Source of the DNA: Phytophthora colocasiae
Lineage: Eukaryota > Oomycota > Peronosporomycetes > Peronosporales > Peronosporaceae
Direction of reading: 5' to 3'
DNA length: 64,000 nt
Assembly: GCA_018806915.1 (NCBI GenBank)
Contig: JAGKQI010000098.1
Span: forward strand, 2,852,001-2,916,000
Below are positions 1-12,199 of this stretch, in pieces (within the stretch, counting starts at the first letter, position 1; the number at the start of each line of letters is the position of its first letter). The position numbers and the translations under genes were made by a program. The notes below the pieces were generated by a model, which had not been told where the DNA came from, did not search any database, and was given only the letters and a program-made list of their open reading frames with translations.

Positions 1-1823
1 GTCTCGTCCGCTTGCCTCAACGTTGGTTCCAATCCGCTGTGACCTCCGGTCGTACGTTCTTGACAAGTTGAAGTTACCAAGGCTCTTAGTTACGAGACTG
101 TGAATGTTCGCTCAGATGTTTGACTCGGTCCCAGTTGAACTAAAAGGTCTTGTCATTGTGGAGCTGCGTGTGACGATTCTGCGGACAAAAGAGGGTGATA
201 TAAGTTAGGCACCAAATGTTCTACAGGATTCTACAGGGCATCGAGGGGTGGAACAAGGAAACGTCGCTGACATCGACATATATCTCGACAAGCTGGTTGA
301 ATTATCCTCTCTTCTAACCAGTTTAGTGTATAACCGAGTCTGAAGTAATCGAGTCTTTAAACTCAAGTAAAGTAGAGCGGTCGAATTCTAGAGTGTTCAA
401 CACGACCAGGGACCGATTAACACGTTGTGTTTGATGTCATATCCTCGTGAACTTCAGCAATTCACTTGTGTCAGTAATTGGATGTGCGAGAGTATCGTAT
501 ATTTTGCGAGATAGCTCGCGCCATTGCAAAAGCAATTTGCTTTAGCTTTACCAACAATAAACGTACACGCACAGCTGCTGCTTGTATCATAGTTCGCTTG
601 AGCGACGACGAACGACATGAATTTGTACTATGGAGTAATTGACACGTCGGTTTCTCTGGTTTCTTGACGACGGGTAAGTACTTGTCTCTTTAGCGATGCT
701 TCGGATGTAGGCTGGTTTGAAAATTTCTGAAGTCCAAGATTTCGACCAAAAATACATGGCTGAGCAATTGTACCGTTTAATCCGCTGCGTGAGTGGAACA
801 TTCGCTGGCAGTCGATCAATTATACTATCATTGAAATGCGGCGGCCAAGCCGCGTGTGATCAGCAAAACTTTGCTACTTTGATCAAAGCCGTTCAGGGTG
901 TATTGCGATCACCACAGTCATTATGTCTTTGCTCCCAAATTAAAACACGTCAAGGGTAAACTTCTATGTCGCTGGACGATGTATTTATGATACATTGTAA
1001 AGTATGAGCCGGGGATAACTATCTTATGGGACGTCAAAATATCGTGCAGGGTTGGTAACCATGTTTCCACCATCTCTTTGAAGCATGTCGGGGCTGTAAA
1101 TTGTGCTGGCCTTATCCCTACGTGTCAGCAGCACGCCCACTTCGCAACTTAAAGAAAAGCGGTTTATTTGGCTACACTTACTGAAGTTAAGGCTACACAT
1201 TGTTTGAATTAGGTGCCGGAGTGTTCTGCGAAACTTGACAACGTAAAACAGTTAGCAGTCGAATTGGGGTACCTACTGATGCTAGAAATTTGATAAAACG
1301 TCCTATGTATTGCGACTCATTGTGGTTCACAAGACTAACGGGAGTAATCACTATTGTCGATCACATGTTTGGTCACGTCGCTACCAACATGTTCGACCAC
1401 ATGAACAAATCGCTTGGTCATGTAGAGAGTCAATGAACGTTTTTATCTAAGTAGTTTAGCTCCTATGATTATACCGATTCAATCGCGTTTTTCTTCTTCT
1501 TCATAGTCAAGTCAAGTGTCGTAAAACATTCCAAAATCATCGCCCGAGAGGTCCGAGCTGGTGTCGTCGTCAGAACTTCGTTCTTAGAAACAATGTCGGA
1601 ATCACTATCAGAGTCTTCATTATCTTGTGTATCGGGTAAGAAACCGCCCTCGAAAGCGTAAATTTGGACCGCGCAGGAGCTACGGCATATTCTGTGATAA
1701 TACTTCCTTGTACCGTGTTTTCACGTGCGATTTCCTCAATTATGCGAACCAATCGATCAAGGTTTGGATGCGGTGTCATTCTTGCGTTAAAGTCACGATG
1801 AAACCTCTCGAGAAGATTGTTGG
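1..1823. repeat. Array unit, partial (3' portion only)
   Basis: This matches 6492-8317, 12980-14805 and 19472-21298. It ends with the MULE fragment at attgttgg. It carries small indels not seen in the other copies, for example cctcgaaagcg where they have cctcgaaaagcg. Confidence 0.9.
1479..1823 (-). pseudogene. MULE transposase C-terminal fragment (partial unit)
   Basis: Minus-strand translation gives the tail of a Mutator-like transposase, with the NNLLERFHRDFNARM block and then HPNLDRLVRIIEEIAREN. The coding sequence is cut at 1823, where the repeat junction joins it to helicase DNA of the opposite strand. A missing A in cctcgaaagcg shifts the frame in this copy. Confidence 0.75.
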
Positions 1824-4052
1824 GAAAACCAACGTACTTCTTTTGACAAATTGATAATGGCGAATATGGATGATTACTATTCTGGTAGGGAGCAAGCGGT
1901 GAAAGACTGGATGGGGACGCAGGAAGACTCAGAGATAGAAATTGCTGAAGATGCCGACGATACAGTCGTGATCGATCCCTTTGCAAGTGCAGAGCTTGAC
2001 ACCAATTGGACTGATGGTAGTGGTGGAGCAAATGATTTCTGTAACGAGGAGATCCAAATTCAGAACCTTCACAAACAGATGGTCTTTTAACCCAGCAAGA
2101 TTCACAGGGATACAACGCCTTCTCAACACTCTGAAAACGTCATTCAAGCTTTCTGTGACAATAACATGCTTTCGGGTATTGCATATCATACAGCTTCAGA
2201 ATTTGCCCGGTTGAACCGCTTAGCTGAATCCGGAAATGCCACCAATGCGGAACCGTTCTACCATTCAATTGTTTTTTTACGCAAATGGGTCAAGGACGAT
2301 AAAACAGACAGCGCGCTAGTACCCAATAGCACGCATGGCGAATTGTTGGAACAGCCAACACAAGTTGTCGAACTTCTGCGAGACGCTTTGTGCCCTGAAA
2401 ATGTGATATGGAGCAAGGCCAAAAGTGTGCAGTCAAACGTCGGTGCCTTTCCTAGTTTGGCCACTCTTTCCCGGGCGTTTACGCTTAATCCTCTTCAACA
2501 CACTGCGTTCTGCAAAATTGGAATCGCGCTTTTAACAAGATGGCTACGAACGGATCCTACAGAGGGAGATACACGGAGACGACTTTTCTAAAAAGCTTTC
2601 ACGCGAATAACTTCTTTTATTCTTTGGGTGGTGCTGGTGGGACTAGAAAGAGCCGCGTTATCGACGCTGTAACCAAATTTTTGTTGTGCGTGGAAGAGAC
2701 CATCATGTGTATTGAAAGCCGCCCTAACGGGCAAAGCTGCCACTCTAATCCAAGGAAGAACCCTGCTAGTTTCATTCTTTCCTTGGAGCGGGCGAAAACA
2801 GTCGACTTCGTTGCTATCGAAATGCTTGTAATCGATGAGGTGTCAATGCTGACCAAGACAGATTGGCTAAAACTGGATCGGCTGCTTCGGAAGTATAAAC
2901 ACGTCTCGAATGTAACGTTTGGTGGGTTGCATATTGTGCTTGTCAGAGATTTCCTTCAGCTGCCTCCGATCGGCTCCGATCCAATATTAATTGACCCCAG
3001 AGCTAAGGCAAAATATTCTACCGCTGATATCGCTGGATTTTTGCTATGGCGCCGCTTTGACACTGTGATTATACTTGATGAGTCGGTGAGCTTTCGCGAC
3101 GATCCAGAGTGGGGAGAGGACTGTCAAGGGCTAGGGTGGGGCGATGGACACAAACATTCATTGATATTATCAACTCGCGGCTAGTACGCAAAGACGAATC
3201 AACAACGTGGAGTGCAGAAACAGTTTTTGTTACGCCAGGATAACACATCACGAACAGCAATCAATAACGCTTTCGTGAAAGAAACTGCCAAACACTTAAT
3301 TCGCGGTCAATATCCGCTTCGACTTGTAGTTAATTTTAAAGACAGTCTTGCTGGTCTCAGTCGCCATGATACAAACTATATCATGGGCTTGCCTGATACA
3401 CGCTTCGGTCGAATGGCACCCTTTATCGATCTTGTAGATGGTATGCCTGTTCAGGTTACGCAGAACGTCAGACCGACGAAAGGACATTGGGCTCGTTAGA
3501 GCACGTTCAGTTTCCACGCAGCACCCAGTTTGAACTAATCCGTGATAGCGCCACTGGGATCACGGTACGCGTACCGAGTAAACCGCCGTTGTATGCCCTT
3601 CTCCGAATTGATAGAGGTCATGATGCATTGGCAATCGATAACACTGTTGAACCCAACATTTTCCCCGTTTTTTTTTTACACGGCCGCATACACAAAAACT
3701 ACAATTTCGCTTCCGCGATCACCTGATGGAGAGCGTGGGTCTATTTCAGTAAAGCTGCAGCAACTTCCTATTGTTCCTGGAGTCGGATCTACTATATACA
3801 AAGTGCAAGGAGAGACTTTACATTCCACGGTGGTCGTAGAATGGCAGTCTCCCTGTTGGTATTGGTGAACAAACCACAACAAAAGTACCTTCTTGTCTCT
3901 CGTGTAGATTTGCTTTTGCAACTCTAGCGCCATTCACACCAGTATTGGCGCAATGGTCGAAACCTCCTACAGCAGCCTTAGCAGAAGAAACCCGGTTACA
4001 GGCTCTTTCAGTAAATACGTTAGCCCAGCTACACAGAGAATATAATCTTTAA
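1824..4052 (+). pseudogene. Pif1-type helicase pseudogene, unit 1
   Basis: This is a decayed DNA helicase of the Pif1 type, a family often carried by Helitron-like rolling-circle elements. Visible blocks in order are an acidic N-terminal part with MANMDDYYSGREQAVKDW, the NPLQHTAF block before the ATPase core, a P-loop reading GGAGGTRKS, the Walker B block LVIDEVSML, DFLQLPPIGSDP, an RFDTVIILDESV block, and a C-terminal TIYKVQGETLHSTVV motif ending in AQLHREYNL. The P-loop has Arg where the family has Gly before the Lys. The frame changes at least four times. Coding sequence is open right from the repeat junction, so the protein was cut at its N-terminal side by the duplication breakpoint. No Rep domain is present. 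Confidence 0.8.
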
Positions 4053-4085
4053 TCAACATTTCTTTTATAATGATCGAACAGCGAA

Positions 4086-4111
4086 ACCATCCCGGGCTCA
4101 TCGCCCGGGTC
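4086..4111. other. GC-rich hairpin after the helicase stop codon
   Basis: The sequence cccgggctcatcgcccggg can fold into a 7 bp GC stem with a 5-base loop. It lies 40 bases after the helicase stop and is repeated near 10581 and 17070. It could be a transposon-end hairpin or a transcript-end structure; nothing else supports either. Confidence 0.5.
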
Positions 4112-4303
4112 CTCAATTAATTTTTAATGTCTACAATCCAGAAAATCGCACACGTTCCACAATAGGCCAAATTCCTATTTTTCGGTCGATTTTTTTCTTG
4201 CTTCGAGCATTGTATCTTGGCCTTGCAATAGCTGCTAAGAACATTATTTTGCCGATATATCGTTTGCTTGAGGTCGAATGGTACGGTAAACTTTCGTCGG
4301 ATG

Positions 4304-5325
4304 TCAAATAGTACTTTTGTACCTAGTAGAGATTAAACCATTTTTCGTCAATGCGAATGGCGTTGTGCTCATTGAGAGGCGTTTTTCCTTGCGTCGTATG
4401 GGGTTTGTACTCCTGAGCTGATCAACCCTGTCCCCTCCATTCACGAACAAGTTGTAGGCAGCCACCATTGTAGGTACATGGAAGTTTTCGACGTAGTACT
4501 TGATTACCGGTCCAGCGTTAAAGCGGGGCAAGATTACGGCACAGGTGAAGTGCTTCTCGTGAGTTACCAGCAAGTACATGTTGCGACAACGTTCTTGCTA
4601 AGTCATTAGTATAGAAAATCACCATCAGTTTGTCGCAAAAACCGATGTACCCAGCATTGGCAGCAATAGTCATCCTGCACCATGCACGACGTCTGCTGAT
4701 GCGATGGCATTTTCTTCTGGAGACGCTTGTGCTTCTCTTGAAGCTTCTCCCTACCCTCTGGCACGTCCACCGCCGCGACCAACATCCATTCTCGATTTGG
4801 ACGCTTCAAGCTCCATCGCGTTCCACTTGCAATGTAGAGAGATACGCACCGTACCTAATAGACGTATTTCGCCGTCAGTAAATGATAGTAGAGTCCTTTG
4901 CCAAGTTGTGTCGAGTATAAAAGTTGTCGGAAACGAGAAGACGATGTTCATTAGGTGCTGGATGAGCCTTCGTCATGTGACCACACATGGCTACTTACAG
5001 TTTGCTGGAGTCTTCGTTTTATTGTGCTGTCTCTGGTGCGTGGATCTGGAATCGAGCATGGATGCTTTCAAAACGATTCCTCGACATCGTTGAGCCGAAG
5101 TCCGGTTGGCCCATAAACAACTTGGTATACCACAGTTCCTTCATTTGAGTCACTGGGTTGAAGCTCATCGCAATTACTAGACTGATGTAGGCATTTAGCT
5201 CGCTTCTTGCTTCCCCTTCTCTTTCAGCATTTTTTTTGTCCAGAGAAGCAAGGAGTCGCAAACTCAAGTGAGTAAAAAAAGAGAAAACAGCCGAGTTCAT
5301 CACGCTCCTTGAATGCCGCTGTCAC
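4304..5325 (-). pseudogene. piggyBac-type transposase pseudogene, unit 1
   Basis: Minus-strand reading gives a broken DDE transposase of the piggyBac family. The N-terminal block is AYISLVIAMSFNPVTQMKE followed by MSRNRFESIHARFQIH. Next come HRLLVSDNFYTRHNLAKDS, carrying the second catalytic Asp (DNFYT), an LGTVR block, and CRMTIAANAGYIGFCDKLM. Last is YNLFVNGGDRVDQLRS, carrying the third Asp. The blocks lie in different frames with stops between them, so no protein is made. It is convergent with the helicase remnant. The N-terminus may extend further right, where the frame is lost. Confidence 0.78.
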
Positions 5326-5709
5326 CTCACAATATACAGCCCACTGTCTCGGATCAGGTTGTCTACGTATGCATTGCCTGTGCGCTACCCTGCTCGTTGG
5401 ACGTGTCCTTTTTTACCCTCCAGTATTCTGTTGGGCTAACTACACAACCGACTACCGTACGGTTAACGATCAGGCTCAATTATGTCGGTCATAATGCCCT
5501 TTTTATCAGTGGTAATGGAAAATGCACGCAGCGTGAACCATTAAGGCCTTTTCCATCTTTTTACAGTAGCCGCATACAAAACTTTGCCCAGCGTTTCTAT
5601 TTTATATGACCGATGAGACCTCAAGTATGCGGGGATGCAGACAGCAAATTACTTTTCAGAAACGATGGAGAAATATTTGGCAACCTATACAAACATCTTT
5701 TTATCTGGA

Positions 5710-6571
5710 TCAACGACTTGCTACACTATTGAATGCTCTTGTAAACTTTGACCTATAGGCTCCAAGGCGGACCCCACAGCTCCGAAGGACTTGGTGTCGT
5801 TGGTGGGTTCCTCGAGACGGCGTGAGAGATTCGAAATAAATATACGAGGTGAAGTACGCAAGCCAGGAAACATTATATTTTGAGCAGTTTTCCACGTTTG
5901 CTTTTTCGGTCTGTTTCTTTCTTCATTCCGCAATTCGTCATACGACGGCGTAAGTGTTTCTTGCCGGACAGGTTGTACGATCTGCCTTCTCCGTTCACCA
6001 CACTGCATAAAAGAATCAAGCGCCAAGATCTGATGAATCGCAAAGCCAACAACACGAACATTGACTTCTTTGTCATAAAAGAAATACTCGTGAGAGTTCT
6101 GCAAACCGGAAGATACTGGACTCGCGTAGGACGAATGCATAGGAAGTCAACCAAGCCGTCGCAGAGACGTACCTGATCGGCAACCTCTATTCGCGTCAGT
6201 TGAAAGGCCATCCTCTCTGCAATATCGACGTCAAGCGACTTGTACCAAGTATGTCGGAGTCTTGTCACTGGCGTTCCGTTCCGGGAAAAGTCTGTAAAGG
6301 TTTTGAAAACGCAAGATTCGAAGGGTGAAGACGGAGATAGAAAGCCAACAGCAGGACTGTAAGACTGAAGGACGTTCCTGTCAGCTCTTCTTCCGTTGCT
6401 AAGGATAGGTTCCAGAAACGACTGATGACGCAGAAGATCAAGAGCAAAACCATAAAGGAATCGGCGGATGAATTCTGCAAGATACGCAGGGGTCTCGTCC
6501 GCTTGCCTCAACGTTGGTTCCAATCCGCTGTGACCTCCGGTCGTACGTTCTTGACAAGTTGAAGTTACCAA
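5710..6571 (-). pseudogene. Unrecognised degenerate coding-like region, unit 1
   Basis: Several minus-strand frames of 60 to 230 codons overlap here, with pieces such as AYLAEFIRRFLYGFALDL and FFYDKEVNVRVVGFAIHQ. I do not recognise a family. Its place upstream of the piggyBac remnant on the same strand would fit a poorly conserved N-terminal part of that transposase or a separate gene. No catalytic motif is visible. Confidence 0.35.
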
Positions 6572-7970
6572 GGCTCTTAGTTACGAGACTGTGAATGTTC
6601 GCTCAGATGTTTGACTCGGTCCCAGTTGAACTAAAAGGTCTTGTCATTGTGGAGCTGCGTGTGACGATTCTGCGGACAAAAGAGGGTGATATAAGTTAGG
6701 CACCAAATGTTCTACAGGATTCTACAGGGCATCGAGGGGTGGAACAAGGAAACGTCGCTGACATCGACATATATCTCGACAAGCTGGTTGAATTATCCTC
6801 TCTTCTAACCAGTTTAGTGTATAACCGAGTCTGAAGTAATCGAGTCTTTAAACTCAAGTAAAGTAGAGCGGTCGAATTCTAGAGTGTTCAACACGACCAG
6901 GGACCGATTAACACGTTGTGTTTGATGTCATATCCTCGTGAACTTCAGCAATTCACTTGTGTCAGTAATTGGATGTGCGAGAGTATCGTATATTTTGCGA
7001 GATAGCTCGCGCCATTGCAAAAGCAATTTGCTTTAGCTTTACCAACAATAAACGTACACGCACAGCTGCTGCTTGTATCATAGTTCGCTTGAGCGACGAC
7101 GAACGACATGAATTTGTACTATGGAGTAATTGACACGTCGGTTTCTCTGGTTTCTTGACGACGGGTAAGTACTTGTCTCTTTAGCGATGCTTCGGATGTA
7201 GGCTGGTTTGAAAATTTCTGAAGTCCAAGATTTCGACCAAAAATACATGGCTGAGCAATTGTACCGTTTAATCCGCTGCGTGAGTGGAACATTCGCTGGC
7301 AGTCGATCAATTATACTATCATTGAAATGCGGCGGCCAAGCCGCGTGTGATCAGCAAAACTTTGCTACTTTGATCAAAGCCGTTCAGGGTGTATTGCGAT
7401 CACCACAGTCATTATGTCTTTGCTCCCAAATTAAAACACGTCAAGGGTAAACTTCTATGTCGCTGGACGATGTATTTATGATACATTGTAAAGTATGAGC
7501 CGGGGATAACTATCTTATGGGACGTCAAAATATCGTGCAGGGTTGGTAACCATGTTTCCACCATCTCTTTGAAGCATGTCGGGGCTGTAAATTGTGCTGG
7601 CCTTATCCCTACGTGTCAGCAGCACGCCCACTTCGCAACTTAAAGAAAAGCGGTTTATTTGGCTACACTTACTGAAGTTAAGGCTACACATTGTTTGAAT
7701 TAGGTGCCGGAGTGTTCTGCGAAACTTGACAACGTAAAACAGTTAGCAGTCGAATTGGGGTACCTACTGATGCTAGAAATTTGATAAAACGTCCTATGTA
7801 TTGCGACTCATTGTGGTTCACAAGACTAACGGGAGTAATCACTATTGTCGATCACATGTTTGGTCACGTCGCTACCAACATGTTCGACCACATGAACAAA
7901 TCGCTTGGTCATGTAGAGAGTCAATGAACTTTTTTTATCTAAGTAGTTTAGCTCCTATGATTATACCGAT
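6572..7970. other. Unit stretch with no recognisable gene (unit 1)
   Basis: Equivalent stretches are 1-1478, 13060-14459 and 19551-20951. The only notable reading frame is one of 80 codons on the plus strand (7208-7450; also 717-959, 13696-13938 and 20187-20429). It is unchanged in all four copies and resembles nothing I know. High identity between copies alone would preserve it, so it is not evidence of a gene. Confidence 0.5.
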
Positions 7971-8317
7971 TCAATCGCGTTTTTTCTTCTTCTTCATAGT
8001 CAAGTCAAGTGTCGTAAAACATTCCAAAATCATCGCCCGAGAGGTCCGAGCTGGTGTCGTCGTCAGAACTTCGTTCTTAGAAACAATGTCGGAATCACTA
8101 TCAGAGTCTTCATTATCTTGTGTATCGGGTAAGAAACCGCCCTCGAAAAGCGTAAATTTGGACCGCGCAGGAGCTACGGCATATTCTGTGATAATACTTC
8201 CTTGTACCGTGTTTTCACGTGCGATTTCCTCAATTATGCGAACCAATCGATCAAGGTTTGGATGCGGTGTCATTCTTGCGTTAAAGTCACGATGAAACCT
8301 CTCGAGAAGATTGTTGG
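7971..8317 (-). pseudogene. MULE transposase C-terminal fragment, unit 1
   Basis: Same fragment as at 1479-1823, here in one open frame from NNLLERFHRD to a Lys-rich end (TMKKKKKRD). It is cut at the repeat junction 8317/8318. Confidence 0.78.
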
Positions 8318-10543
8318 GAAAACCAACGTACTTCTTTTGACAAATTGATAATGGCGAATATGGATGATTACTATTCTGGTAGGGAGCAAGCGGTGAAAGA
8401 CTGGATGGGGACGCAGGAAGACTCAGAGATAGAAATTGCTGAAGATGCCGACGATACAGTCGTGATCGATCCCTTTGCAAGTGCAGAGCTTGACACCAAT
8501 TGGACTGATGGTAGTGGTGGAGCAAATGATTTCTGTAACGAGGGAGATCCAAATTCAGAACCTTCACAAACAGATGGTCTTAACCCAGCAAGATTCACAG
8601 GGATACAACGCCTTCTCAACACTCTGAAAACGTCATTCAAGCCCTCTGTGACAATAACATGCTTTCGGGTATTGCATATCATACAGCTTCAGAATTTGCC
8701 CGGTTGAACCGCTTAGCTGAATCCGGAAATGCCACCAATGCGGAACCGTTCTACCATTCAATTGTTTTTTTACGCAAATGGGTCAAGGACGATAAAACAG
8801 ACAGCGCGCTAGTACCCAATAGCACGCATGGCGAATTGTTGGAACAGCCAACACAAGTTGTCGAACTTCTGCGAGACGCTTTGTGCCCTGAAAATGTGAT
8901 ATGGAGCAAGGCCAAAAGTGTGCAGTCAAACGTCGGTGCCTTTCCTAGTTTGGCCACTCTTTCCGGGCGTTTACGCTTAATCCTCTTCAACACACTGCGT
9001 TCTGCAAAATTGGAATCGCGCTTTTAACAAGATGGCTACGAACGGATCCTACAGAGGGGAGATACACGGGAGACGACTTTTCGACAAAGCTTTCACGCGA
9101 ATAACTTCTTTTCTTCTTTGGGTGGTGCTGGTGGGACTAGAAAGAGCCGCGTTATCGACGCTGTAACCAAATTTTGTTGTGCGTGGAAGAGACCATCATG
9201 TGTATTGAAAGCCGCCCTAACGGGCAAAGCTGCCACTCTAATCCAAGGAAGAACCCTGCTAGTTTCATTCTTTCCTTGGAGCGGGCGAAAACAGTCGACT
9301 TCGTTGCTATCGAAATGCTTGTAATCGATGAGGTGTCAATGCTGACCAAGACAGATTGGCTAAAACTGGATCGGCTGCTTCGGAAGTATAAACACGTCTC
9401 GAATGTAACGTTTGGTGGGTTGCATATTGTGCTTGTCAGAGATTTCCTTCAGCTGCCTCCGATCGGCTCCGATCCAATATTAATTGACCCCAGAGCTAAG
9501 GCAAAATATTCTACCGCTGATATCGCTGGATTTTTGCTATGGCGCCGCTTTGACACTGTGATTATACTTGATGAGTCGGTGAGCTTTCGCGACGATCCAG
9601 AGTGGGGAGAGGACTGTCAAGGGCTAGGGTGGGGCGATGGACACAAACATTCATTGATATTATCAACTCGCGGCTAGTACGCAAAGACGAATCAACAACG
9701 TGGAGTGCAGAAACAGTTTTTGTTACGCCAGGATAACACATCACGAACAGCAATCAATAACGCTTTCGTGAAAGAAACTGCCAAACACTTAATTCGCGGT
9801 CAATATCCGCTTCGACTTGTAGTTAATTTTAAAGACAGTCTTGCTGGTCTCAGTCGCCATGATACAAACTATATCATGGGCTTGCCTGATACACGCTTCG
9901 GTCGAATGGCACCCTTTATCGATCTTGTAGATGGTATGCCTGTTCAGGTTACGCAGAACGTCAGACCGACGAAAGGACATTGGGCTCGTTAGAGCACGTT
10001 CAGTTTCCACGCAGCACCCAGTTTGAACTAATCCGTGATAGCGCCACTGGGATCACGGTACGCGTACCGAGTAAACCGCCGTTGTATGCCCTTCTCCGAA
10101 TTGATAGAGGTCATGATGCATTGGCAATCGATAACACTGTTGAACCCAACATTTTCCCCGTTTTTTTTTTACACGGCCGCATACACAAAAACTACAATTT
10201 CGCTTCCGCGATCACCTGATGGAGAGCGTGGGTCTATTTCAGTAAAGCTGCAGCAACTTCCTATTGTTCCTGGAGTCGGATCTACTATATACAAAGTGCA
10301 AGGAGAGACTTTACATTCCACGGTGGTCGTAGAATGGCAGTCTCCTGTTGGTATTGTGAACAAACCACAACAAAAGTACCTTCTTGTCTCTCGTGTAGAT
10401 TTGCTTTTGCAACTCTAGCGCCATTCACACCAGTATTGGCGCAATGGTCGAAACCTCCTACAGCAGCCTTAGCAGAAGAAACCCGGTTACAGGCTCTTTC
10501 AGTAAATACGTTAGCCCAGCTACACAGAGAATATAATCTTTAA
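8318..10543 (+). pseudogene. Pif1-type helicase pseudogene, unit 2
   Basis: This copy has the same block order as the copy at 1824-4052. The frame is open from the junction (ENQRTSFDKLIMANMDD) and uninterrupted to about 8630. It then shifts before CDNNMLSGIAYHT and again near 8960, 9110, 9170, 9670 and 10200. The altered P-loop GGAGGTRKS and the stop after SLILSTRG are shared with the other copies. Confidence 0.8.
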
Positions 10544-10794
10544 TCAACATTTCTTTTATAATGATCGAACAGCGAAACCATCCCGGGCTCATCGCCCGGG
10601 TCCTCAATTAATTTTTAATGTCTACAATCCAGAAAATCGCACACGTTCCACAATAGGCCAAATTCCTATTTTTCGGTCGATTTTTTTCTTGCTTCGAGCA
10701 TTGTATCTTGGCCTTGCAATAGCTGCTAAGAACATTATTTTGCCGATATATCGTTTGCTTGAGGTCGAATGGTACGGTAAACTTTCGTCGGATG

Positions 10795-11817
10795 TCAAAT
10801 AGTACTTTTGTACCTAGTAGAGATTAAACCATTTTTCGTCAATGCGAATGGCGTTGTGCTCATTGGAGAGGCGTTTTTCCTTGCGTCGTATGGGGTTTGT
10901 ACTCTGAGCTGATCAACCCTGTCCCCTCCATTCACGAACAAGTTGTAGGCAGCCACCATTGTAGGTACATGGAAGTTTTCGACGTAGTACTTGATTACCG
11001 GTCCAGCGTTAAAGCGGGGCAAGATTACGGCACAGGTGAAGTGCTTCTCGTGAGTTACCAGCAAGTACATGTTGCGACAACGTTCTTGCTAAGTCATTAG
11101 TATAGAAAATCACCATCAGTTTGTCGCAAAAACCGATGTACCCAGCATTGGCAGCAATAGTCATCCTGCACCATGCACGACGTCTGCTGATGCGATGGCA
11201 TTTTCTTCTGGAGACGCTTGTGCTTCTCTTGAAGCTTCTCCCTACCCTCTGGCACGTCCACCGCCGCGACCAACATCCATTCTCGATTTGGACGCTTCAA
11301 GCTCCATCGCGTTCCACTTGCAATGTAGAGAGATACGCACCGTACCTAATAGACGTATTTCGCCGTCAGTAAATGATAGTAGAGTCCTTTGCCAAGTTGT
11401 GTCGAGTATAAAAGTTGTCGGAAACGAGAAGACGATGTTCATTAGGTGCTGGATGAGCCTTCGTCATGTGACCACACATGGCTACTTACAGTTTGCTGGA
11501 GTCTTCGTTTTATTGTGCTGTCTCTGGTGCGTGGATCTGGAATCGAGCATGGATGCTTTCAAAACGATTCCTCGACATCGTTGAGCCGAAGTCCGGTTGG
11601 CCCATAAACAACTTGGTATACCACAGTTCCTTCATTTGAGTCACTGGGTTGAAGCTCATCGCAATTACTAGACTGATGTAGGCATTTAGCTCGCTTCTTG
11701 CTTCCCCTTCTCTTTCAGCATTTTTTTTGTCCAGAGAAGCAAGGAGTCGCAAAACTCGCGAGTAAAAAAAAAGAGAAAACAGCCGAGTTCATCACGCTCC
11801 TTGAATGCCGCTGTCAC
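10795..11817 (-). pseudogene. piggyBac-type transposase pseudogene, unit 2
   Basis: This copy has the same domain blocks as the unit 1 copy. One indel difference near 10865-10900 shifts the C-terminal frame (VDQLRVQTPYDARK here, VDQLRSTNPIRRKEK in the other two copies). Confidence 0.78.
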
Positions 11818-12199
11818 CTCACAATATACAGCCCACTGTCTCGGATCAGGTTGTCTACGTATGCATTGCCTGTGCGCTACCCTGCTCGTTGGACGTGTCC
11901 CTTTTTACCCTCCAGTATTCTGTTGGGCTAACTACACAACCGACTACCGTACGGTTAACGATCAGGCTCAATTATGTCGGTCATAATGCCCTTTTATCAG
12001 TGGTAATGGAAAATGCACGCAGCGTGAACCATTAAGGCCTTTTCCATCTTTTACAGTAGCCGCATACAAAACTTTGCCCAGCGTTTCTATTTTATATGAC
12101 CGATGAGACCTCAAGTATGCGGGGATGCAGACAGCAAATTACTTTTCAGAAACGATGGAGAAATATTTGGCAACCTATACAAACATCTTTTTATCTGGA

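Larger units (their letters stand above)
1824..8317. repeat. Array unit 1 (6494 bp)
   Basis: This is the first complete unit, starting gaaaaccaacgtac inside the helicase frame and ending at the MULE fragment. It is the most divergent copy. Extra or changed bases occur near 2050-2090, 2560-2630, 2680, 3850 and 5270, mostly in homopolymers. Confidence 0.93.

Noticed and set aside
1..1. The repeat seems to begin exactly at the window start
   Set aside because: Any window start inside a tandem array gives this impression. The true unit boundary is at 1823/1824, shown by the exit into MULE sequence at 21298.
4060..4130. Helitron 3' terminus
   Set aside because: The hairpin is present but no CTRR end follows it, no Rep domain is found, and no 5' TC end could be placed.
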